From contig MHBK01000027.1 of assembly GCA_001804865.1 (NCBI GenBank), forward strand, positions 124,001 to 188,000: a DNA stretch of 64,000 nt. The letters are read 5' to 3'. The position numbers and the translations under genes are program-made. The notes beneath the pieces are model-generated. The model ran no database searches, was not told the DNA's origin, and was given only the letters and a program-made list of their open reading frames with translations. Below, one piece after another: positions 33,169-42,286 of this stretch (positions are counted from its first letter, which is position 1; every line of letters starts with the position of its first letter). This DNA comes from Lentisphaerae bacterium GWF2_57_35 (GTDB taxonomy: Bacteria > Verrucomicrobiota > Kiritimatiellia > CAIQIC01 > GWF2-57-35).

Positions 33169-34362
33169 TCAAAAGCTGGCCATCAGATCCACCTGGAGCC
33201 GTTCGTAATCCGTCGTCTTCGCCGGGTCCGAAATCTTCTTCTCGTCCATGAAATACGTCACGCCGGCCTGAAGGTTTTTCATGACCTGATACTTTCCATA
33301 GATCTTATGGCCCTTGCCGTCCGTGCCGCCGCCCCAGCGGTCGGAGTCGGTGAACATGCCGACCGTGGCATCCTTCTCCAATTCGGAGTAACTGTAGCCG
33401 ATCTCCCAAGTTCTCGGATTTTTGGCTTTGCCAAGCGTAACGCCATAGAGATGACCCCGATTCAGGTCGTCCGCTTCGATGTTGTTCAGTTCCTGCGCGT
33501 AGAGGGACAGCGGCAGTCCGGCGACCCAGAGGTCCAGTTGCGCGAAGTACACCATCGGAATGAACTCCGAAGCCCATGCCTTGTTTGTCGTATTCCCGCT
33601 CACGCTGCCTTTGACGGTGCTGTTGCCGTACGAGTTGTTTTTGGACTCCCAGTCGATTACGTCGTAATCCTGCATGTTTTGAAAGGCATAGCAACTGGCC
33701 CCGACGGTCAGCTCAATCAACGGTGCGAACTGGAGCTTCGCCGCCCCTTGTCCGGCATACAGCATCAGGTCGTCGGTATCGGATCGTTCCTGCACCCACA
33801 TATAGCCTCCGTTCGCCAGAAAGGTGACAAACCCTTCGCCCAGTTGGCCTTTAACGGCCAAGCCTTCCGGCGTCAGATCCCCATCCCAGACGAGATCGTC
33901 CGGGAAAGTAATGAAAGGGTTTTTCATTTTTCCCGCGATGGCATGCACGTTATTCGGGTTATCGCCGAAGAAGTTGTAATCCACGTAGGCTAAGTTCAAC
34001 TTGAAATCTTTTTTCGCGAACCCATCGCCAAGCGTTTGATTCCCGGATACGGGATCGGACTGGCCTGTCGAGAGTTCGATTCCGGCCTTCAAGTTGTCGT
34101 TGCATTTAGCCTCCGCGCCCAATCGGGCGCGAATCCGATTTCTCTGTCGCGTGTAATTCTCCTTGTCCGCGTCGAGTTTCGAGTCGTCGTCGATGCTCTC
34201 GTACCGATAACGAAAATCGCCTTTTACGGTAATCTTGTCTGTCCATGTCTTCGGGATTTGCGGCGGGGCCGGGCTTTTCGGCTCGTTCGTCTGCGCCGCA
34301 CTCGTCCCCGCGATACTCGCTGCCGCCAACACGCCTGCCATACCCAACTTCATTTTCTTCAT
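33169..34362 (-). CDS. Putative phosphate-regulated outer-membrane porin
   Basis: This 397-residue protein has a signal peptide (core LGMAGVLAAASIAG, cleavage after SAAQ). A 16- to 18-strand-like barrel pattern follows, with ITVKGDFRYRYESI near the start and YERLQVDLMASF at the end, whose terminal Phe is the porin signature. It resembles the 'putative porin' family found beside phosphate genes. Its place between phoR and pstS suggests phosphate uptake across the outer membrane; the specificity is inference. ATG 34362 with GGAG eight bases before is preferred to the GTG at 34368. Confidence 0.8.
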   Translation of the reverse strand: MKKMKLGMAGVLAAASIAGTSAAQTNEPKSPAPPQIPKTWTDKITVKGDFRYRYESIDDDSKLDADKENYTRQRNRIRARLGAEAKCNDNLKAGIELSTGQSDPVSGNQTLGDGFAKKDFKLNLAYVDYNFFGDNPNNVHAIAGKMKNPFITFPDDLVWDGDLTPEGLAVKGQLGEGFVTFLANGGYMWVQERSDTDDLMLYAGQGAAKLQFAPLIELTVGASCYAFQNMQDYDVIDWESKNNSYGNSTVKGSVSGNTTNKAWASEFIPMVYFAQLDLWVAGLPLSLYAQELNNIEADDLNRGHLYGVTLGKAKNPRTWEIGYSYSELEKDATVGMFTDSDRWGGGTDGKGHKIYGKYQVMKNLQAGVTYFMDEKKISDPAKTTDYERLQVDLMASF

Positions 34363-34458
34363 CTGCACGGCTCCTTTTTGTTTGTTCGCTTACGATGCTC
34401 TCTTTTTCTTTGAAGCAGCGACAGTTGAACAGAACGTTATTGGGGCAATATGAGACGA

Positions 34459-34476
34459 AGGTTAAAAATTCGTTAC
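34459..34476 (-). promoter_or_regulatory. Possible two-unit Pho box upstream of the porin gene
   Basis: On the minus strand GTAACGA and TTAACCT are 11 bases apart, about 100 bases before the porin start. The units match the pstS box less well, and no third unit is visible. Confidence 0.4.
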
Positions 34477-34558
34477 GATGCCAGATTTGACTAAAACGAT
34501 GCGCGCTACGGACGAAAGGATAACGAACACCCATTTTTTCGAATTTCTCGCGATACGC

Positions 34559-36328
34559 TCATAAACGGCTAACAGGGATGAGGATCTTAAATGTACTGCC
34601 CTGTCCTGGCGTGCTCTCCACCGAGACCGCCCCATGATGTGTCAGCACGATATGCTTTACAATGGCGAGGCCCAGGCCGGTTCCTCCAAGCGCGCGGCTC
34701 CGGGCTTGGTCGACGCGGTAGAATCTTTCGAAGATTCGGGACAGATGTTTCTTTTCAATGCCGGGCCCCTCGTCGCTCACACGAATCTCGATGTCGTTGC
34801 CGCATAGTGCTGCACTTACCGCAATATGCGTTCCCTCGCCGCTGTACTTAACGGCGTTGTCGATCAGATTTCCCACGGCCTGCTCCAGCAGCGGGGCATT
34901 GATCGGCGCGGCCAAACCGTCAGGACAGTCCAATGCCACCGCAATATGCTTTGCTTCCGCCGCTTTGGCAAAAGACTGCACAGCCCGGCGCAATACATCG
35001 AACACGGGTCCCGATTCAAGAGCTATGCGCTTATGTTGAGCGTCATGCTCGATCCGCGAAAGACTGAGCAGATCTTCGACAATCGAGTTAAGCCGTTCGA
35101 CTTGCCTCGCCATCATGGCCATGAAACGCTCGTCATCCTCAGGACTTTGGCGGCTTCGGTCAGACAGCGTTTCCACGCAGCCCCTCAGGGCTGTGATGGG
35201 CGTCTTGAGTTCATGCGACACATTGGCCACGAAATCCTGCCTCACGGTCTCCAGCCGCTTCAGCCGCGTAATGTCGTTCAGAACCACCAGCGCGCCCATA
35301 TTCTTGCCCGTTGAATCCGCCAAGGCCGTGCCGTGCAGTTGCAGGAAGCGTTCTTCGTTTCCGTAGAGGACAATTTCGGTTTCCGCAGGGCCGCCGTCCT
35401 CAAGGGTCGCCGCGACGAACTTTTGCAAATCCAAATTGCGAACGGTCTCTTGTATGCTTCGCCCCCGGGTCTGGTCGGGAGTCAGGTCCAGCAGACGCGC
35501 CGCCGTCGCGTTCAGATCCAGGATGCGCCCCTCGCTGTCCACGGCCAGAACCCCCTCGACCATGCTGGCAAAGACCGCCTTTTGTTGGTCGTTCTGGCGC
35601 GTGATCGTTTCCATTCGCTCGCCAAGCTCCGCGGCCATCTGATTCAAGGTTCGGGCCAGCAAGGCCATCTCTTCGCTTTTGGGCAACGCGGCCCGCGCCC
35701 GGAGATCGCCCTGCGCCAGCCGGTCCGCTGTTTGCCGCATGTCATCCAGGGGATGGCTGATTAGGCGCGCAAGGAAGAACGCGACCACGGCAAAGAGCGC
35801 CGCCGCCAACAGAACGCCCACGGCTACTTGCCGGTACACGCTGTGCAGCGCCCAATCGATTACCGACAACGGCAGCGATACCCGAACCACCGCAACCACC
35901 GCGCCCTCCCGTTGCACGGGGATGGCCAGATACATCAGCGTGCGGCGTATCGTGTCGCTAAAACGGATCGACCTTCCCCTTTGACCATTCAAAGCCTCTA
36001 CAATTTCGGGCCTGTTCCTGTGATTCTCCAGGGCCGACGGATTCTGATCGGAGTCGCCGATCACGCTCCCATCCGGTCGAATCACCGTCACCCGTGTTTG
36101 CGTCAGGCGTCCAAATTCTTTACAGCGACGGTCGATCTGGTCTCCCTCATTCTCCATCGAGTGGGACCCGAGTTCGCTCGAAAAAATGTTGGCTCTTGTC
36201 AGCAACTCCGCCGCAATCTGCTCTTGATAGAAGCGGCGCAAGGAGTTGTTCGCGTACCCGGCGGTCAGAATCAGCGCCAGCAGCGCACAGGCGAAAAAGT
36301 ATATGTAGATGCGCCACAACAGCCGCAT
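34559..36328 (-). CDS. phoR: Phosphate regulon sensor kinase PhoR
   Basis: The 589-residue kinase has two transmembrane helices (about 8-28 and 165-190) around a periplasmic domain and a HAMP segment. A PAS domain follows (about 245-350), then the H-box VANVSHELKTPITALRG with the phospho-accepting His and an ATPase domain with NLIDNAVKY, DEGPGIEKKHLSRIFERFYR and GGTGLGLAIVKHI. This is the PhoR/ResE architecture with a periplasmic loop. It begins six bases after phoB and presumably phosphorylates it. Confidence 0.92.
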   Translation of the reverse strand: MRLLWRIYIYFFACALLALILTAGYANNSLRRFYQEQIAAELLTRANIFSSELGSHSMENEGDQIDRRCKEFGRLTQTRVTVIRPDGSVIGDSDQNPSALENHRNRPEIVEALNGQRGRSIRFSDTIRRTLMYLAIPVQREGAVVAVVRVSLPLSVIDWALHSVYRQVAVGVLLAAALFAVVAFFLARLISHPLDDMRQTADRLAQGDLRARAALPKSEEMALLARTLNQMAAELGERMETITRQNDQQKAVFASMVEGVLAVDSEGRILDLNATAARLLDLTPDQTRGRSIQETVRNLDLQKFVAATLEDGGPAETEIVLYGNEERFLQLHGTALADSTGKNMGALVVLNDITRLKRLETVRQDFVANVSHELKTPITALRGCVETLSDRSRQSPEDDERFMAMMARQVERLNSIVEDLLSLSRIEHDAQHKRIALESGPVFDVLRRAVQSFAKAAEAKHIAVALDCPDGLAAPINAPLLEQAVGNLIDNAVKYSGEGTHIAVSAALCGNDIEIRVSDEGPGIEKKHLSRIFERFYRVDQARSRALGGTGLGLAIVKHIVLTHHGAVSVESTPGQGSTFKILIPVSRL

Positions 36329-36334
36329 GCTCGT

Positions 36335-37027
36335 TTACTCCTGTTCCTTGAAGCGGTATCCCACGCCCCGGACGGTTTCGATATAGTCAGCTCGTGGCCC
36401 CAGTTTACGCCGGATTCCGACGATTTGCACGTCCACGGCTCGATCGGTCACGGCGTAATCCTCGCCGCGTATGGCGTCCACGATCTGTTCCCGCGTCATA
36501 ACCCAGCCAGGCCGACTGGCCAGGAAATGAAGTATCCGGAGTTCGGAGAAGGTCATCTCCACAGGTTCGTTTTGGATGAGAACTTCATGCCGTCCGGGAT
36601 TGATTTCGATGTCGTGAATACGAATGGAGGCGTTCTTCTCGGCAGCCGGTTCCCGTTTGCGTCGAAGAACGGTCCGAATGCGGGCAATGAGAACTTTCAT
36701 GCTGAAAGGCTTTGGAATGTAATCGTCCGCTCCCAACTCGAGTCCTGCCACCACATCGCTTTCTTCGCCTTTGGCGGTCACCATGATTATGGGAATGCCG
36801 GCGGTCTTCGGGTTCTTCTTGAGCGCCCGGCACACTTCAAGGCCATCCAAGCCAGGCAACATCAGGTCCAGAAGGATTAAATCGGGGAGTTTTCGCGGGA
36901 TTTCCTTCACGGCCTCCTCGCCTTTCGCGGCGGTAGATACCGCATAGCCTTCGCGAGTCAGATTATATCGGAGGAGTTCCAAAATATCCTCCTCATCCTC
37001 CACAACGAATATGCTTTTCTTTATCAT
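36335..37027 (-). CDS. phoB: Phosphate regulon response regulator PhoB
   Basis: This 230-residue OmpR-type regulator has a receiver domain with the phospho-acceptor Asp in LILLDLMLPGLDG (about residue 53), VTAKGEESD and the Lys in DDYIPKPF. A winged-helix DNA-binding domain follows, with RAVDVQIVGIRRKLG and the final IETVRGVGYRF. It should bind the 11-bp-period boxes in front of pstS and of its own gene. Confidence 0.95.
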   Translation of the reverse strand: MIKKSIFVVEDEEDILELLRYNLTREGYAVSTAAKGEEAVKEIPRKLPDLILLDLMLPGLDGLEVCRALKKNPKTAGIPIIMVTAKGEESDVVAGLELGADDYIPKPFSMKVLIARIRTVLRRKREPAAEKNASIRIHDIEINPGRHEVLIQNEPVEMTFSELRILHFLASRPGWVMTREQIVDAIRGEDYAVTDRAVDVQIVGIRRKLGPRADYIETVRGVGYRFKEQE

Positions 37028-37100
37028 AAGTTGTTTCCCCGATGGAGCAAAGATTCGGAACCTACTATAGCAGCAAGACGGCCCGATATGAACTTTTGTA

Positions 37101-37118
37101 TTGTTAGAAGTCGGTTAG
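37101..37118 (-). promoter_or_regulatory. Pho box of phoBR: two 7-mers at 11-bp period
   Basis: On the minus strand CTAACCG and CTAACAA start 11 bases apart, about 75-90 bases before phoB. They agree with the CTAACA-type units of the pstS box, so autoregulation of phoBR is likely. Confidence 0.7.
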
Positions 37119-37194
37119 AAGGAACTTGGATGCGTTTAAACCCGGGGCGGACGCAATTCGTCATGCTCGCGATTTCGGCATTCCGAGATCGGAC

Positions 37195-38412
37195 TTATCT
37201 CTCCCTAGCGATCGGCTTTTCCTGTAAAGCTCTTCTGGCCAAACGATCCAAGTCGGCCTCCGTCGCTGTAGGCAGAAAATGCTGCCGAAAGAGCTCGTCG
37301 TAAACAATTTTAACGATGCCCACCATCGGCGCGGCAATCAAGACGCCCAGCACTCCAAAGACGATCACGCTAAGCAGCATGGAAAAAATAACGGCTACGG
37401 GATGCAGCTCCAATTGTCCGGCCATGATAAGCGGAGAGATCACATTATTTTCCAATGCCTGCACCAGAATATAAGCCAACAGAACCCAAAGAGGCGTCAA
37501 TCCGCCTTCGCCAAAAGCCAGCAGAATGGCCGGGACAAAACTCAGGATGGGGCCCAAATAGGGAACGGCTTCGAATACGCCGGCAATCAGGCCCAGGACC
37601 AACGCATCCATAAAATCGAAGATCAGGAGCATGAGAAGAAAAACCAAGCAAGCCACGGCCAGCATCGCCAGCAGCGTGGCCAGAGCCCATTGGGGCACAA
37701 AATGGCTGATTCGCTGCATAATCGTCAAGGCCTTGGCATGACGCTGTTCGGGAACGATCGAAAGAAATGCGGCAACGATGGGGTTCGGATTGAACAGGGT
37801 GAACAAAACGCCAAAAAATACCGTGACAAAGACAAACAGAATTTGCGCAGCGCTGGACGCCAGCCCCGTGACGCTGCCGGCCAGCCCTTGCAGCATCTGG
37901 CTTACTCCGGAACGAACCGAATCGGATAAATCGGACGGTCTTAAGGTGGAGTTCTCCGGAGCAGGGCGTGCCTCCTGCTCGGGTCTCGCTTCCGGCTTTT
38001 CCTGGGCGGTCTCGCTTGCGACTTCTGCCTTGATTTTTTCTTCGGATAGCCGTGCTTCATTTTCGATTTTAATCAGAGACTTTTGAACTCGTTCCCAGTA
38101 CTCCGGCAGGCGTTCGGAAATCCGGTCGGTTGAGGATTTGAGCGGCACGAGGAATGCCCAACCGGTTAAAACAAAGACAAGTATAAAGGCTAACGTCACA
38201 AGACCGGTCGCTGTTTTGCGTTTGTGAGTCACAGTCCTCAACCGATATACCAATGGATTCAAGGCAAGGGAGATAAGTACAATAAGAAGAAACGAATAAA
38301 TAATGGGGGCCAGCACGGAGAACGATGTAATCGCTACGTATAGGCCTGTTGCGATCAACAAGTAATAACCTGGCGAATGCCCCTTGGAATCGGGTGTTTG
38401 ATTTTGAGTCAC
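37195..38412 (-). CDS. AI-2E family (PerM-like) permease
   Basis: This 405-residue protein has about eight transmembrane segments in the AI-2E (UPF0118) pattern. The family ending is present: PYLGPILSFVPAILLAF, VQALENNVISPLIMAGQLELHPVAVIFSMLLS and GVLGVLIAAPMVGIVKIVYDEL. A charged soluble insert of about 100 residues (about 95-185, Glu/Ala/Lys-rich) separates the first and later helices. Some members export AI-2 or are Na+/H+ antiporters; the substrate here is unknown. AAGGAAGG before a GTG at 38412 suggests this start; an ATG at 38442 is an alternative. Confidence 0.85.
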   Translation of the reverse strand: MTQNQTPDSKGHSPGYYLLIATGLYVAITSFSVLAPIIYSFLLIVLISLALNPLVYRLRTVTHKRKTATGLVTLAFILVFVLTGWAFLVPLKSSTDRISERLPEYWERVQKSLIKIENEARLSEEKIKAEVASETAQEKPEARPEQEARPAPENSTLRPSDLSDSVRSGVSQMLQGLAGSVTGLASSAAQILFVFVTVFFGVLFTLFNPNPIVAAFLSIVPEQRHAKALTIMQRISHFVPQWALATLLAMLAVACLVFLLMLLIFDFMDALVLGLIAGVFEAVPYLGPILSFVPAILLAFGEGGLTPLWVLLAYILVQALENNVISPLIMAGQLELHPVAVIFSMLLSVIVFGVLGVLIAAPMVGIVKIVYDELFRQHFLPTATEADLDRLARRALQEKPIARER

Positions 38413-38567
38413 AACGCCTTCCTTTCGCCCATATGGTTCCACGTGCCCAAGGCTTGTCCGATGGAGTCTTGAGCACGCGACGATTCAGGGAGGACGAATC
38501 CCGCTTCGCTCTCCTCCTCGTTCCCATTCAACGAATCTTTCTCTCGCCTGTCGCCGGTCCGCGGGAA

Positions 38568-38882
38568 TCAGCGGTCGCTGCGGCGCGCCCAAAGAGTGCC
38601 CATCAACGCGCTCACGGCGAGCGCTACTCCGATGGATTGATAAGGATGCTCTCTTACGGCGAGACCGGCCGTTCTGGCGGCATGAGCGGCTTTTCCATAA
38701 AGCCGTCCGGATACTTCTTTGCCGCTGGCCAGGGTCGACGAAAGCCGTCTGCGAACCTGCTGGATCTCATCGCCCGCAATATCGGCCGTGACGGACATCA
38801 AGTCGCGCATATCTTCCGACAGCGCGCTAAGGTCATGGGTGACGGCGCGTTTGCATCGGTCCATTCTGTGTAAGGTTCTCAT
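38568..38882 (-). CDS. DUF883/ElaB-YqjD-like membrane-anchored protein (second copy)
   Basis: The 104-residue protein has a long helix (LSALSEDMRDLMSVTADIAGDEI...) and a C-terminal membrane helix with the family junction VREHPYQSIGVALAVSALMG. E. coli relatives anchor ribosomes to the membrane in stationary phase. AAGGAG precedes the ATG. It is about 35 percent similar by eye to the copy at 16615-16947, mainly at the membrane junction. Confidence 0.85.
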   Translation of the reverse strand: MRTLHRMDRCKRAVTHDLSALSEDMRDLMSVTADIAGDEIQQVRRRLSSTLASGKEVSGRLYGKAAHAARTAGLAVREHPYQSIGVALAVSALMGTLWARRSDR

Positions 38883-39042
38883 GACTGATCTCCTTCTTTA
38901 TTAAATACTGCGACGCGGGCTTGCTCTTTTGCGTTCGGCCAGGTTGTTCCGCCGTCGCGTTAGTCAAGTGTCCCATGCTGATGGAACTTTTCAGTTCAAC
39001 ATATGCTCGATAGCCATAGGGTGCAAGGGGGGTATGAAAGGG

Positions 39043-39068
39043 AAAGCCCCCTGATCGCAGGGGGCTTT
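39043..39068 (-). terminator. Hairpin terminator after the pilin-like operon
   Basis: AAAGCCCCCT and AGGGGGCTTT form a perfect 10-bp stem with a six-base loop, 46 bases after the stop of the PilX-like gene. The A and T ends of the stem give short T runs in both directions. Confidence 0.75.
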
Positions 39069-39113
39069 GTCGTGTCGAAAAAACACCGCGTTTGGCCGCC
39101 GTCGGCCGGTCGT

Positions 39114-40334
39114 TTATTCGATGAGTTGCTTCCACTGTTCGAGCCGCACGTTCGTGGAAAGGAAGTCGTCGAGCAGGGCCAGATCGATGAAAATATCGTT
39201 GTTGGGCAGCAAAATAGCGGTGTTGCCCCAGAAAACCCCGTAGAGCGATCCGCCCGGCTGGAACCGCAGCGATGCATACGGCGCATAAATCAGACCCCGA
39301 AAATCGTTGTTCGGTTGAATGCGAATTTCGTCGGAGGCGTCGGAGTAGATGAGAAAATTGGTCGGCAATCCGTTGGTGACGTTAATGTCCGAATTCGGCT
39401 GGGAGGTCATCGGGCCGTGCAGGAAGATGACGGTCGGATTGTCCGGCGTGCCGCCGATTTTCAGCGTCGAGCCCGAGCCCAGATCGAGGGAGGTCAGGTA
39501 ATAGACGCCTCCCGGCAGCGTCATGACGTCATGGTTGTGCAGGTTGATGGCGTTGTTGGCGATGCCGGCCGCGGCATTGTTGTTGCGGACCGGATTGTTG
39601 TAGTAGTTGAAAAGACTTCCCAGAGGGCCATTGCGCGCGCCCAAGGGGTCCGGTTCGATCCGATCGACATCTTCGGAGGGATATCCGCTGGGCGGCAGCG
39701 GCTCTACGCCAAAGAGGCTTTCTCCCAACAGGCAAATGCCGTCGAGGAAAATATTGTTTAACATGGACAACAATTCGTTGGAGCCAATGTTGGCCTCGTG
39801 AGTGGAATCGGTCTCCAACGGAGCGGGCGTGTCGTTCGAATTATAGCTGAAGATCTCGTTATTGGGTTGGACGGTCAGGGAAATGTTGCCGAAAATTCCG
39901 GCGTCCGTCAGCAAGCGGGGCCGGGATACGGTGGCTTGAATGACGGCTGCGGCCTTTTCGAAACGCCCGGTCACCACGAACGTCATCCACTTGTTGTTGG
40001 GCAGGCGCGTCAGGGTATAGACCGGATCGAACTGGTACCCTTCGGGGGCCGTGTAATTCACCCGCTCCACGGCGGAAGTCAGTTTGAGCGCGCCGGTCTT
40101 CAGGCCGGCGCTGAGCTGCGATATGATATATTGCACGCCCGCTTCCGCATTATAGAAGGCCATGCGCTCGTTGCGTTGATAAATGGAACTGGCGACTTCC
40201 GGGACGGTCAGCCGATAAACCGACCCCGCAAAAAACGACAACAACCCCAGCAGCAAAAGACAAATGACCAAAGCGCCGCCCTGGCGAGCGTGGGGAGCCG
40301 AACGTGAGCGCCTGAGTATTTCGATGGGATTCAT
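39114..40334 (-). CDS. PilX-like pilus assembly protein with repeat-rich body
   Basis: This 406-residue protein starts with a basic leader and one hydrophobic segment (ALVICLLLLGLLSFFAGSVYRLT, about residues 20-42), then the MAFYNAEAGVQYIISQL signature of PilX N-terminal domains. The remaining ~320 residues are Asn/Ser/Gly-rich with a recurring QPNN(D/E)(I/F) motif at about 155, 315, 340 and 378, suggesting a beta-helix. AGGAGG six bases before the ATG at 40334 gives the start. It is the last of four pilin-like genes. Confidence 0.75.
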   Translation of the reverse strand: MNPIEILRRSRSAPHARQGGALVICLLLLGLLSFFAGSVYRLTVPEVASSIYQRNERMAFYNAEAGVQYIISQLSAGLKTGALKLTSAVERVNYTAPEGYQFDPVYTLTRLPNNKWMTFVVTGRFEKAAAVIQATVSRPRLLTDAGIFGNISLTVQPNNEIFSYNSNDTPAPLETDSTHEANIGSNELLSMLNNIFLDGICLLGESLFGVEPLPPSGYPSEDVDRIEPDPLGARNGPLGSLFNYYNNPVRNNNAAAGIANNAINLHNHDVMTLPGGVYYLTSLDLGSGSTLKIGGTPDNPTVIFLHGPMTSQPNSDINVTNGLPTNFLIYSDASDEIRIQPNNDFRGLIYAPYASLRFQPGGSLYGVFWGNTAILLPNNDIFIDLALLDDFLSTNVRLEQWKQLIE

Positions 40335-40344
40335 GGCGATCCTC

Positions 40345-41265
40345 CTACAAATTACGCATATAAACCGAATTGCTGACGCTAATGCGATGATAATGGTCTC
40401 CAAATTCCGGATCGACGTGCGTCATATCCGTTTTCGTCGAACTGCCGCGGATGGCCACATCGATGGACTTGCCGTTTTGTCGAACCGCGAGCTGCTCGAT
40501 GCCGAGGGTAACGACATTCTCGAACCAGTACGTGCTGGTATCGGCCAGATCGATGCGGCGCAGGCAGGATCTGAAATCGGCGTTTTGGAAGGTGTTGTCG
40601 ACCGAGTAGGTGTAGACCTTGATCAACTCGACGGCCGCGCCAACGGGATAGGCGTACTTCAATCCTTTGGTGGGCGACGTCAGATCGGTGCTGATCGTCA
40701 ATATGTTGTTGGCCATGCCGACAATCCGCGCCAGTTCGCACTCGCCGACGTAAATCAGCTTGCGATTGGTCAGGTTAAACTTCGAAGCCGCATCCGGCTC
40801 GACGATAATCTGCGTGTCGCCGATTTGGGACGCGGCGGTAAGCGAAGAGGCTTTTTCGTAGGCGCCCGCCAGCGTCAGGGTATCCGACCCGTTGCCGGAT
40901 CCGATTTGAGGATTGGTCGTAATGGGCGCCCAAGTCAGCCATTGCCGCAGCCGGTCGTCGGAAACATCCAACCCGTAGCCGGCCATGCTGATGTCGCGGG
41001 TCAGGGTGGTCATGCCAATGCGCAGATTTTGCTGAATGCCGGACAAGGTCTTCTGGGTGTCCATGATTTGCCGATACTGCACAAAGGCGGTCAGGGCTCC
41101 GGCGATGACGCCCAACGACAGGAAGCTCGAGATGAGAACTTCCGTCAGCGTGAACCCTTCGCGCAATCGACGTGGGCGGGGTGGAATATTTTTCCGATGG
41201 ACCGATGTTCTTTTCACGGTTTCCATGCTCCTTTTCTCGTTGTACGCTCGGCCGGACTTGATCAC
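40345..41265 (-). CDS. PilW-like minor pseudopilin
   Basis: The 306-residue protein has a type IV prepilin leader ending RREG before FTLTEVLISSFLSLGVIAG, the cleavage and methylation site with Glu5 present. Its large C-terminal domain matches PilW-type minor pilins (GMTTLTRDISMAGYG). The GTG at 41265 overlaps the upstream stop (GTGA) and suits coupling; an ATG at 41226 lies too close to its AAGGAG. The protein probably primes or caps a pilus or secretion pseudopilus. Confidence 0.8.
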   Translation of the reverse strand: MIKSGRAYNEKRSMETVKRTSVHRKNIPPRPRRLREGFTLTEVLISSFLSLGVIAGALTAFVQYRQIMDTQKTLSGIQQNLRIGMTTLTRDISMAGYGLDVSDDRLRQWLTWAPITTNPQIGSGNGSDTLTLAGAYEKASSLTAASQIGDTQIIVEPDAASKFNLTNRKLIYVGECELARIVGMANNILTISTDLTSPTKGLKYAYPVGAAVELIKVYTYSVDNTFQNADFRSCLRRIDLADTSTYWFENVVTLGIEQLAVRQNGKSIDVAIRGSSTKTDMTHVDPEFGDHYHRISVSNSVYMRNL

Positions 41266-41672
41266 TTTCGCGGCTTATCGAACGGAATGCCTGAGGCGGA
41301 CAGGCGGCTGTCGGCCAGGATGGCTTGGGTTGTTATTTCATGGCTGCGTTTTTTGAAGTCCTCCCAGGAAACCCGGACGGTGACCTCCTGCTCTCCGTTG
41401 CCCGGGGCGTCGACGACCCAGACCAGATCGTAGATGGACTGCACGGCGCTTCCACTGGCGGAAGCGGAGAATCCGGCGCCCAGGAGTTCCTCCATTTTGT
41501 CCTGCGTCAGAGCGGCGGCCTGCGTTCTTTGTCCGCTCATGGACGTGGCATACATGATCCAATAAAGCAGGTTGTGAATGCCCGTCAGGCCCAGCACCAG
41601 CAAAAAGGTGGCCACGACGATTTCAACCAGCGTGAAGCCGGCCCGTGAGGTTCTTCGAGTAAATTTATGCAC
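41262..41672 (-). CDS. PilV-like minor pseudopilin
   Basis: This 136-residue protein has a short leader SRAG before FTLVEIVVATFLLVLGLTG, with Glu5, then an AAALTQDKMEELL helix as in PilV/PulI. The start is best placed at the GTG at 41672: it has GGAGG five bases upstream inside the end of the previous gene, whereas the ATG at 41684 has no ribosome-binding site. This choice overlaps the FimT-like gene by eight bases. Confidence 0.75.
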   Translation of the reverse strand: MHKFTRRTSRAGFTLVEIVVATFLLVLGLTGIHNLLYWIMYATSMSGQRTQAAALTQDKMEELLGAGFSASASGSAVQSIYDLVWVVDAPGNGEQEVTVRVSWEDFKKRSHEITTQAILADSRLSASGIPFDKPRK

Positions 41673-42180
41673 CGTAGCCTCCATTATATTTATAGATGCA
41701 GACTTGTCCGGACGGCCAGACGACGATGGAACGTTGCTCATGGGTGGAATCCGAGTAGACCCATATCCACAGGGTGTTGCCCCAGGATTCAGCGGCGGTG
41801 AACGAACCGGAAGGGCCGAAATGCCCTTCCGACGGGTAGGCCTGGAAGGATACGCCCTTCAGGTCGCTAAGGTTGAACCGTTCGACCGACTCGCTGACCG
41901 CCCCGTTTTTCTGGGGAGTGGGCCAGATGTCGTACGCCTTGGTCGAACCCAAAAAACGGACCCCCATGTATTGGCCTTCCGCCATGGCTTCCAGGCGAGC
42001 CACGTGCAATTGGGTGTTGATCCGTTCGACGGCGCTGTCCAGGCGGTAGATGGGCAGCCGGGCAATGACGTTAGGCATGGCAAACAGCGAAATCAGCACG
42101 GTCAGGGTCACGACGATCAAAATCTCGACCAGCGTGAATCCGCATTTTCGACCTTCGACGATTCGATGCAACGCTTTCAT
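41665..42180 (-). CDS. GspH/FimT-like minor pseudopilin
   Basis: The 171-residue protein has a leader with GRKCG before FTLVEILIVVTLTVLISLFAMP, the class-typical helix. Then come LDSAVERINTQLHVARLEAMAEGQ and a beta-rich C-terminus with WPSGQVCIYKY, as in FimT/GspH. AGGAGG seven bases before the ATG at 42180 gives the start. It is the first of the four pilin-like genes and follows the response regulator by 106 bases. Confidence 0.82.
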   Translation of the reverse strand: MKALHRIVEGRKCGFTLVEILIVVTLTVLISLFAMPNVIARLPIYRLDSAVERINTQLHVARLEAMAEGQYMGVRFLGSTKAYDIWPTPQKNGAVSESVERFNLSDLKGVSFQAYPSEGHFGPSGSFTAAESWGNTLWIWVYSDSTHEQRSIVVWPSGQVCIYKYNGGYGA

Positions 42181-42286
42181 GACGGCTCCTCCTGCATGTA
42201 ATAGGATAGAGGAGCGAGGGAGTGGACTATAGTTGCAGTTTGTCTGATTTCGGCATCCGTGTTTGTCTGATGGCGGAGACCCGGCC

